Assembly (NCBI GenBank): GCA_023423995.1
Contig: JAFAEL010000284.1
Span: 1-29,613, forward strand
Source: Pseudomonadota bacterium
Lineage (GTDB): Bacteria > Pseudomonadota > Alphaproteobacteria > Rhizobiales > Beijerinckiaceae
Length of the DNA stretch: 29,613 nt
Reading direction: 5' to 3'
Below the pieces are notes generated by a model. The model was not told where the DNA came from, did not search any database, and was given only the letters and a program-made list of their open reading frames with translations. Positions 23,767-29,613 of this stretch are shown one piece after another (position 1 is the stretch's first letter; each line of letters opens with the position of its first letter). Made by a program: the position numbers and the translations under genes.

Positions 23767-24267
23767 ATGATGATACGTTCCTCGAAGATATTCCTTGCGC
23801 TGGCTGCGCTCTGCGCGGGCACATCGCAGGTCTTGCCGGTCCGTGCAGATAACGGAAAGCCTATCCTTATCGTGACGGGCAATGTAAATAACGGCAACGG
23901 GCCGGTCCGATTCAGTCTGTCGTCGCTTGAGATGCTCGGCGTCGTAGCGGTTGAAACGAAGACACCTTGGCACAATCAGAAGGTGCGTTTTGAAGGCGTG
24001 CCGATGTCTGTCCTCATGAAAGAGGTCGGCGCGAAGGGGAATGTTGTCGAGGCCCATGCGCTCAACGATTATTCCACGATGATCCCTGTCGAGGATTTCC
24101 GGAAGTTCAACGTCATTTTGGCGACCCGGAAGAATGGGATGCCTATGCCCGTCCGGGATAATGGGCCGCTGTTCATCATCTATCCTTATGACAGCGATCC
24201 CGACTTGCAGAGCCAGCGATACTACGGGCGTTCCGCCTGGCAGATCAAAGAGCTGAAGGTCAAGTAG
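23767..24267 (+). CDS. pruR: Periplasmic SUOX-fold pterin-binding-type protein, PruR-like
   Basis: A 166-residue exported protein of the 'oxidoreductase molybdopterin-binding' (sulfite-oxidase) fold. Signal peptide: MMIRSSKIFLALAALCAG onward, cleaved near VRA-DN. Mature blocks are ILIVTGNV, FSLSSLEMLGVVAVETKTPW, VRFEGVPMSVLMKEVG, ALNDYSTMIPVEDF, GPLFIIYPYD and a final YYGRSAWQIKELKVK. The mature protein has no cysteine, so it cannot ligate molybdenum as true sulfite oxidases do. It stops 3 bp before a GGDEF-EAL gene, exactly the arrangement of pruR-dcpA in Agrobacterium tumefaciens, where PruR binds a pterin in the periplasm and controls DcpA. ATG 23731 would be longer but spoil the signal peptide. 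It has notably low GC. Confidence 0.8.
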   Translation: MMIRSSKIFLALAALCAGTSQVLPVRADNGKPILIVTGNVNNGNGPVRFSLSSLEMLGVVAVETKTPWHNQKVRFEGVPMSVLMKEVGAKGNVVEAHALNDYSTMIPVEDFRKFNVILATRKNGMPMPVRDNGPLFIIYPYDSDPDLQSQRYYGRSAWQIKELKVK

Positions 24268-24270
24268 ATC

Positions 24271-26583
24271 TTGGTCCGGGAGCGTCTCAACACCCTTAGT
24301 GCTGTCAAGCTCGCGCTGCTTCTCGTTATCGCGGTCTTCGCGGGCTCGGCCGTCTATACGTCGCTCGTGATCGAGCAGCGCCAGACGGCGTTGCGGAACA
24401 CCGACCGCTATAACATCGCCCTTCTCGCGAGCCAGGGACCGGCCGAACTCGCACGCTTTCTGGAGCGGGTCAGTTCCTCCACCTGGTCGGGCAGCGACGT
24501 CGATGCCGATGAGATCGGCCTTCGGTTCGACATCCTCGTGAATCGCCTCGGCCTATGGCGCGACGGTGAGTTCGGGGCGTTTGCCGATGCCACGCCGGAA
24601 CGGCGGGAGACGTTGAGGCTGTTCGAGGAAGCAATCGCCGCCGGCGAGAGCCTCGCGGCCTCGCCCGGTGACATTGGCGCCCGGGCGACGTTGCGGCGCT
24701 TGTTCGTTCCCCTGGAAGACAGATTCGCTCGCTTGGCTGCGGAGGCACACCTTGTGAGCGCCGAGCAAGCCTCCAAGGATAAGAGCGAACTGCTCGGGCT
24801 GCATGAGATCTTCACCTGGCTCGCCATTGGGCTGATCTGCTGCGGTATCGCGCTCCTGGGTCTTGTGCTCTGGCACAACCGGCTTCTCTCGAAGACCCAT
24901 TCCCGGCTTCATGAGCTCACGGGGGATCTTCGACACGCGTCCGGCCAGCTCAATGCTGCAATGGACAACATGAGCCAGGGGCTCTGCATGGTCGATGCTG
25001 AGATCCGGCTGACGGTGTTCAACCGCCGCTTCCTGTCGCTTTTCGGGCTATCCAGGGCCGATGCGCCGCCCGGAGCTGCCCTGCCCGAGGTGCTCGCGCG
25101 ATCTCCCCTTCTGCGGGCGGATCAGGTCGGGCTGCAGAGTTCTGCGCTATGGCCCTCGCTTCTCAGTCTCGAGAACGGGGTCGTGCTCGCCGCGACCTAT
25201 CGGCCCCTCCCCGATGGTGGCTTCGTTGCCACTTACGAGGACATCACCGACCGCCGTCAGGCCGAGGCCAAGATCGCCCACATGGCCCATCACGACGCCC
25301 TGACGGAGTTACCGAACCGCGCGCTGTTCCTGGAGCGCCTCGACGCGGTGCTGGCGGGGCTTGAGGACAGCGAAAGGAGCTTCGCGGTCCTGTCGCTCGA
25401 TTTGGACCGCTTCAAGGAGGTGAATGACAGCCTTGGGCATATGGTCGGCGACCAGCTTCTCTGCGCAGTGGCGCGGCGGCTGCTCGAGTGCATCAGGCCG
25501 GGCGGGATGGTCGCCCGCTTTGGGGGCGACGAGTTCCTCATCCTCCAGCCGAGCGAGAACCAGCCTCGGGACAGCGAGGCTTTTGCGAGAAAGATCATCG
25601 AGGTCGTGAGCGCGCCTTACGACATCGATGGGCGGGAGATCCTGACGGCGGCCAGCATCGGCGTTTCGGTCGCACCGTTCGACGGCGTCGACTCGCACCA
25701 GCTGCTTAAGAATGCAGACCTTGCCCTCTACCGAGCCAAGGGGGAGGGGCGCGGAACCTACCGGTTCTTCGCTCCCGAGATGGACGCCGCCCTGCAGGCG
25801 CGCCGGTCGCTGGGGCAGGACCTGCGGCACGCGCTCGCCCACAACGAGCTCGACATCCACTACCAGCCGATCATCAACCTGAGGACGAACGAGATCGCGG
25901 GCTACGAGGCGCTGCTTCGCTGGACTCATCCCCAGCGCGGTCCGGTCTCGCCGGGCATCTTCATTCCGCTGGCGGAAGAGATCGGGGTGATCTCGGAACT
26001 CGGAAAATGGGTGCTGCGGCGGGCCTGCGAGGAGGCCGCGCGCTGGCCGGAACACATCCGGCTCGCCCTGAACCTCTCCCCCGTTCAGTTCCGTAGCCGC
26101 GACCTCGCGCCGACGGTCGCGGCCATCCTTGCGGCGACAGAGCTCCCGCCTCACCGCCTCGAGCTCGAGATCACCGAGACGGTGCTCTTGGACGAGAACG
26201 ATTCCACGCTCGCCATCCTGCACCAGCTGAGGGCGATGGGGACACGGATCGCGCTCGACGATTTCGGCACTGGGTTTTCCTCGCTAAGCTATCTGCGCGC
26301 CTTTCCCTTCGACAAGATCAAGATCGACCGCTCGTTCGTCCGGGATTCGGAACGGCCGGACTGCATCGCGATTATCCGTTCCGTCGCCTCCCTGGCTGCC
26401 AACCTGCACATGGCAACGACGGCGGAAGGGATCGAGACGGCAGAGCAACTCGATCGCGTCAGGAAGGTGGGCTGCACCGAAGGGCAGGGCTACTTCTTCG
26501 CGAGGCCCAAGCCCGCGCACGAACTCGTCCATTCTCCGGCCGGGCAGAAGACCGAGCCCCGAAGGCTCCGCCTTGTCGGTTAG
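24271..26583 (+). CDS. dcpA: Membrane GGDEF-EAL cyclic-di-GMP enzyme with periplasmic and PAS domains, DcpA-like
   Basis: A 770-residue bifunctional candidate. Membrane helices at about 12-34 and 180-201 enclose a periplasmic domain of about 145 residues, suited to meeting the PruR-like protein. A PAS-like segment (about 226-325) follows, then GGDEF (GGDEF at 418-422, catalytic motif intact) and EAL (E546AL, NLSPVQF, EITE, DDFGTG at 663-668, KIKID, EGIE). The phosphodiesterase motifs are complete. The product-inhibition site, normally RxxD nine residues before GGDEF, reads RPGG (409-412), so it is lost. The start is TTG 24271, 3 bp after the pruR-like stop; no better start exists. Likely output, by analogy with Agrobacterium DcpA, is attachment and biofilm control. 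Confidence 0.88.
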   Translation: MVRERLNTLSAVKLALLLVIAVFAGSAVYTSLVIEQRQTALRNTDRYNIALLASQGPAELARFLERVSSSTWSGSDVDADEIGLRFDILVNRLGLWRDGEFGAFADATPERRETLRLFEEAIAAGESLAASPGDIGARATLRRLFVPLEDRFARLAAEAHLVSAEQASKDKSELLGLHEIFTWLAIGLICCGIALLGLVLWHNRLLSKTHSRLHELTGDLRHASGQLNAAMDNMSQGLCMVDAEIRLTVFNRRFLSLFGLSRADAPPGAALPEVLARSPLLRADQVGLQSSALWPSLLSLENGVVLAATYRPLPDGGFVATYEDITDRRQAEAKIAHMAHHDALTELPNRALFLERLDAVLAGLEDSERSFAVLSLDLDRFKEVNDSLGHMVGDQLLCAVARRLLECIRPGGMVARFGGDEFLILQPSENQPRDSEAFARKIIEVVSAPYDIDGREILTAASIGVSVAPFDGVDSHQLLKNADLALYRAKGEGRGTYRFFAPEMDAALQARRSLGQDLRHALAHNELDIHYQPIINLRTNEIAGYEALLRWTHPQRGPVSPGIFIPLAEEIGVISELGKWVLRRACEEAARWPEHIRLALNLSPVQFRSRDLAPTVAAILAATELPPHRLELEITETVLLDENDSTLAILHQLRAMGTRIALDDFGTGFSSLSYLRAFPFDKIKIDRSFVRDSERPDCIAIIRSVASLAANLHMATTAEGIETAEQLDRVRKVGCTEGQGYFFARPKPAHELVHSPAGQKTEPRRLRLVG

Positions 26584-27101
26584 GCTGTGTGCTCGGTCCC
26601 GTCGGGCATGGCGAAAGCCTCAATGACGAGCTTCCTGAGTCGGGCGATCGGCACGGCTCCGTCCCGCGTATGCTCGCGCGCGCGCCTCTCAAGCCAGAGG
26701 AGGGCGTCGATGGTCAGGGGGGCTCCGCCGCAGGCAGGCCTTCCGTGCTCATCCTCCTCGTAGAGAACGCCGAAGATGCCGAGCTTCTCTCCGGCCCCAT
26801 CCCACAGGAGAAAGGCATGAGCCCGCACGGTCACGATGGTGCCGTCGGGCTGGACGTAGCGCTTGCTGAAGGAGCAGGGCTCCCGCGTGCTGATGATGGC
26901 CGGCAGCCGCTTGCGGTTTTCTTCAAAATCTGCGGCTAGGATAAAATCGAAGGGCGTGCGGCCGATGATTTCGCCCGCATCCCGGCCAAGCAGGCCTGAA
27001 TATCCTGCATCCGCATAAGAAATTATCCCACTCAGGTCGAAGCAAGCAACTCCGAAAACCGGCGCTGCGGAACCGCGTCCGGCCTTCCGAGCCTCTGCCA
27101 C
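26580..27101 (-). CDS. Single PAS-domain protein
   Basis: A 173-residue soluble protein. Residues about 15-118 form a PAS domain (VFGVACFDLSGIISYADAG, LLGRDAGEIIGRTPFDFI, RYVQPDGTIVTVRAHAF, LGIFGVLYEED). The rest is a helical tail (LTIDALLWLERRAREHTRDG and a final helix) with no kinase, GGDEF or DNA-binding domain. It probably works as a sensory partner in trans, the partner being unknown. The start GTG 27101 has GAGGAGG seven to eight bases upstream. Its stop overlaps the end of the dcpA-like gene by 4 bp, tail to tail. It lies 97 bp downstream of oxyR on the same strand, so read-through is possible. Confidence 0.78.
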   Translation of the reverse strand: MAEARKAGRGSAAPVFGVACFDLSGIISYADAGYSGLLGRDAGEIIGRTPFDFILAADFEENRKRLPAIISTREPCSFSKRYVQPDGTIVTVRAHAFLLWDGAGEKLGIFGVLYEEDEHGRPACGGAPLTIDALLWLERRAREHTRDGAVPIARLRKLVIEAFAMPDGTEHTA

Positions 27102-27198
27102 GGGCCGTCCTCCTCAGTCTCGGGGGCAATTCTGAACGGCTATCCTTGTACGGGGCGGCAGCCAAGGCTGGCGAGGTCTCTTATTCTCGATATCCACT

Positions 27199-28119
27199 TC
27201 AATGCGCCGCGTGTGCTCTTGTCCCAGCAGGTGCGCTGTCACGAAAGAAGGTAGCCAGCCGGACAAGGCTCGCCCGCCGCGGATCCGTCGCTCGCCAGGC
27301 CAGCGCGACGGTGCGGACCGGGCCATGCTCTCCGAATGGGCGCGAGACGACGAGGCCGGTCGCGTCCGGTCCCTCGTCCGCGGCAAGCCGCGGCATCAGC
27401 GTATAGCCAGCCCCGGCGGCAACCATCGAGCGAAGCGTCTCGAGACTCGTGGCGTGGCGCCCGGCGTGCGGCCCTGCCGCGCAGGCAGCCAACGCCTGGT
27501 CGCGCAGGCAATTCCCCTCTTCGAGCAGCAGGAGCTCCGGGCCGGAGAGCGTCTCTGGGTCAATTTGTGGCGCGAGCGCGAGGGGATGGTCGGTCGGGCA
27601 GGAGAGTAGGAAGGGCTCCTCGAAGAGCGGGAGGACCGTGAGACCGGTCTCGTCGACGGGAGGGGAGAGCAAGACGGCATCGAGCCGGCCTTCGCGCAGG
27701 CCGTCCAAAAGCTCGGCCGTCCTGCCTTCGCTCAAGGTGAGGACGAGCTCGGGAAAGCTCTGCCGCAGGGAGCGGAGAACGCGGGGAAAGAGGTAGGGCC
27801 CGAGCGTCTGGATTGCGCCGAGGGCAAGCCTGCCGGCGAGCGTGTCGGCGCCTTCCTGCGCGATGACGAGAAGCTTCTGCGCCTCGGCCAGCACGGCGCG
27901 GGCTTGCCGGGCCACGGCCTCCCCCCGGGCAGTCGGGAGGACCCGGCGGCTCGTTCGTTCGAACAGCGTTAGGCCGAGTGCCTCTTCGAGCCGCCGAATC
28001 TGTGCGGAAAGGGACGGCTGGCTGACATTGCACCGCTCTGCCGCACGTCCGAAGTGGCGCTCCTCGGTGACGGCCACCACATACTCGAGATCGCGGAGTG
28101 AGAGCGCGGCGACATTCAT
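27199..28119 (-). CDS. oxyR: OxyR, hydrogen-peroxide-sensing LysR-family regulator
   Basis: A 306-residue LysR protein. The N-terminal helix-turn-helix is clear ([36 protein letters not shown]). The regulatory domain holds the redox pair of OxyR, Cys204 and Cys213 in [14 protein letters not shown], with the same nine-residue spacing as E. coli Cys199-Cys208. Peroxide would oxidise Cys204, form the disulfide and turn on target genes. The gene is divergent from a catalase gene, the classic OxyR arrangement. The start ATG 28119 is typical; an OxyR-type ATAG-N7-CTAT motif overlaps this start codon, suggesting autoregulation. LysR members other than OxyR rarely keep this CLRDQ motif, so the identity is firm. 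Confidence 0.93.
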   Translation of the reverse strand: MNVAALSLRDLEYVVAVTEERHFGRAAERCNVSQPSLSAQIRRLEEALGLTLFERTSRRVLPTARGEAVARQARAVLAEAQKLLVIAQEGADTLAGRLALGAIQTLGPYLFPRVLRSLRQSFPELVLTLSEGRTAELLDGLREGRLDAVLLSPPVDETGLTVLPLFEEPFLLSCPTDHPLALAPQIDPETLSGPELLLLEEGNCLRDQALAACAAGPHAGRHATSLETLRSMVAAGAGYTLMPRLAADEGPDATGLVVSRPFGEHGPVRTVALAWRATDPRRASLVRLATFFRDSAPAGTRAHAAH

Positions 28120-28132
28120 AGGCGCAGCCTAT
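28118..28132. promoter_or_regulatory. OxyR-type half-site ATAG-N7-CTAT
   Basis: ATAGGCGCAGCCTAT matches the outer ATAG...CTAT of the OxyR recognition motif exactly. It overlaps the oxyR start codon and lies 115 bp before the catalase start. The expected second half-site about seven bases further right is weak. Autoregulation of oxyR and control of the catalase are inferred. Confidence 0.5.
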
Positions 28133-28246
28133 CGGATCCGGATAAACGTTGCATTTGCGGCAGCGTCGCAGGGGCGCCATAAGCCAACTGCACATTCGTA
28201 CAGCTCCAATCTGCCCCATCGGGGCGCGGTACCAGAGGAGGCGCCT

Positions 28247-29613
28247 ATGGCGGAAGACAACAGGATCCTGACGACGCGTCAGGGTCATCCGGTTCGCGAC
28301 AACCAGTCGATGCGGACCGTCGGGGAACGCGGCCCGGCAACGCTCGAGAACTATCAGTTCATCGAGAAGATCACCCATTTTGACCGCGAGCGCATTCCAG
28401 AGCGCGTCGTCCATGCCCGCGGGGCCGGCGCCCATGGCTGGTTCGAGGCCTATGGCAAGATCGGCAACGAGCCGGCTTCTAAGTACACCCGCGCCCGCGT
28501 CCTGAACGAGACGGGCGTGAAGACGCCGATGTTCGTGCGCTTCTCGACCGTCGCCGGCGCCAAGGAGAGCCCGGAGACCGAGCGCGACCCGCGCGGCTTC
28601 GCGGTGAAGTTCAAGACGCTCGACGGCAACTGGGATCTCGTCGGCAACAACCTGAAGATCTTCTTCATTCGGGACGCTATCAAGTTCCCGGACATGATCC
28701 ACGCCTTTAAGCCCGATCCGGTGACCAACCGTCAGGAGGCCTGGCGCTTCTACGATTTCATCGCGATGCATCCCGAGTCGCTGCACATGGTGACCTGGCT
28801 GAAGTCCCCGTGGGGCATCCCGGCGAACTACCGTGAGATGGAGGGCTCCGGCGTCAACACGTACAAGCTCGTGAACGCCGAGGGCGTCGCTCATCTGTGC
28901 AAGTTCCACTGGGTGCCGAAGCAGGGCGTGCGCAACCTGACCTCCAAGCAGGCTTCCGAGATCCAAGCGAAGGATGTCGGGCACGCGACGCGCGATCTCT
29001 ACGACAACATCTCCAAGGGGAACTTCCCCGAGTGGGAGTTCTGCGTGCAGATCATGCCCGACGGCCCGAACGAGCACCTCACCTTCGACCCGCTCGACGA
29101 CACGAAGCGCTGGCCCGAGGACCAGTTCCCGCTGCTGCCGGTCGGTCGCATGGTGCTGGACCGCGTGCCGGACAACTTCTTTGCCGAGGTGGAGCAGTCG
29201 GCCTTCGGGACGGGCGTCCTAGTCGATGGGATCGACTTCTCGGACGACAAGATGCTGCAGGGCCGGACGCTCAGCTATTCCGACACGCAGCGCTACCGCG
29301 TCGGCCCGAACTACCTGCAGCTGCCTATCAACGCGCCGCAGGAGGGGGCTCGCCTGGCCACCAACCAGCGTGACGGCCAGATGGCGTTCTACGTGGATCG
29401 CGGCGGCGAGAGCCGGCACGTGAACTACGAGCCGAGCTATCTCGGCCGCGGCCTCGCCGAGGCGCCGAAGCCCGAGAAGGAGTATCACCAGTACGTCGAG
29501 GGCCATCTCGGCCGGTACCAGCCGACCCGCGTGCAGGACGACTACACGCAAGCCGGCGAGCGCTACCGGACCTTCCAGGACTGGGAGCGCGAGGACCTGA
29601 TCGCCAATATCGG
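28247..29613 (+). CDS. Monofunctional heme catalase (3' end outside window)
   Basis: An open frame of 455 codons that runs off the window, without frameshift. Active-site block: [20 protein letters not shown] with the catalytic His (about residue 55). Distal Asn block: [26 protein letters not shown]. Heme-ligand block: [14 protein letters not shown], with the proximal Tyr in SYSDTQ. The third position of that motif is Leu where most catalases have Phe. The protein would split hydrogen peroxide to water and oxygen in the cytoplasm. The start ATG 28247 has GAGGAGG about six bases upstream. It lies divergent to oxyR and is presumably peroxide-induced. It has normal small-subunit catalase layout so far; the last few dozen residues are not visible. 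Confidence 0.95.
   Translation, partial: MAEDNRILTTRQGHPVRDNQSMRTVGERGPATLENYQFIEKITHFDRERIPERVVHARGAGAHGWFEAYGKIGNEPASKYTRARVLNETGVKTPMFVRFSTVAGAKESPETERDPRGFAVKFKTLDGNWDLVGNNLKIFFIRDAIKFPDMIHAFKPDPVTNRQEAWRFYDFIAMHPESLHMVTWLKSPWGIPANYREMEGSGVNTYKLVNAEGVAHLCKFHWVPKQGVRNLTSKQASEIQAKDVGHATRDLYDNISKGNFPEWEFCVQIMPDGPNEHLTFDPLDDTKRWPEDQFPLLPVGRMVLDRVPDNFFAEVEQSAFGTGVLVDGIDFSDDKMLQGRTLSYSDTQRYRVGPNYLQLPINAPQEGARLATNQRDGQMAFYVDRGGESRHVNYEPSYLGRGLAEAPKPEKEYHQYVEGHLGRYQPTRVQDDYTQAGERYRTFQDWEREDLIANI

Noticed and set aside
23767..24267. Reading the SUOX-fold protein as an active molybdoenzyme
   Set aside because: No cysteine remains in the mature protein and there is no catalytic partner; the position before a GGDEF-EAL gene favours a sensor role.
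27560..29077. 505-codon minus-strand frame over the catalase
   Set aside because: Antisense shadow of the catalase and oxyR; catalase motifs prove the other strand.

Overview
The window is GC-rich chromosomal DNA from an alphaproteobacterium, most likely order Hyphomicrobiales (Rhizobiales) and close to Methylobacterium or Microvirga. That placement is inferred from protein style, from an EcfG-type stress promoter, from an Irr-like iron box and from a PruR/DcpA-type gene pair. No rRNA, tRNA, CRISPR array, insertion sequence or phage gene was seen. About 28 complete genes and two partial end genes fill almost all of the sequence.

Layout. 1-3703: tail of a Crp/Fnr regulator, then a TetR repressor divergent from an EmrA/EmrB-type efflux pair, with a perfect 19-bp palindromic operator between them. 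3764-6653: a PotABC/PotGHI-type ABC importer (ATPase and two permeases, coupled by 4-bp overlaps) without a binding-protein gene. 6768-8164: the two subunits of a 3-oxoacid CoA-transferase. 8149-11013 (minus strand): an Fe(3+) binding protein and its double-length permease, without an ATPase, behind a candidate Irr box. 11336-11659: a SWIB-domain protein with a basic tail. 11805-14994: an HxlR-type regulator divergent from a five-gene operon of small metabolic or detoxification proteins (VOC, YciI, DUF1428, PhnB-like, GST). 15032-15395: a small exported Tyr/Arg/Gly-rich protein behind an EcfG-like promoter and followed by a terminator.

15432-19520: envelope or sugar genes (FAD oxidoreductase, GtrA, GT87 glycosyltransferase, SemiSWEET) and a DUF3775 protein. 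19622-22879: a Bcr/CflA efflux protein tail to tail with a class A penicillin-binding protein. 23029-27101: an exported coiled-coil protein, then a periplasmic pterin-binding-type protein (PruR-like) coupled to a membrane GGDEF-EAL protein (DcpA-like), and a PAS protein convergent with it. 27199-29613: OxyR divergent from a heme catalase that runs off the window.

The most interesting unit is the PruR/DcpA-like pair, read as a periplasmic pterin signal controlling cyclic-di-GMP turnover. It is similar to a system known from Agrobacterium, so it is not wholly new. The pruR-like gene is much less GC-rich than its neighbours, and the GGDEF domain has lost its inhibitory-site aspartate. Also worth attention are the iron permease whose first membrane segment lies upstream of any ATG/GTG/TTG start, and two adjacent ABC importers that each lack a different part.
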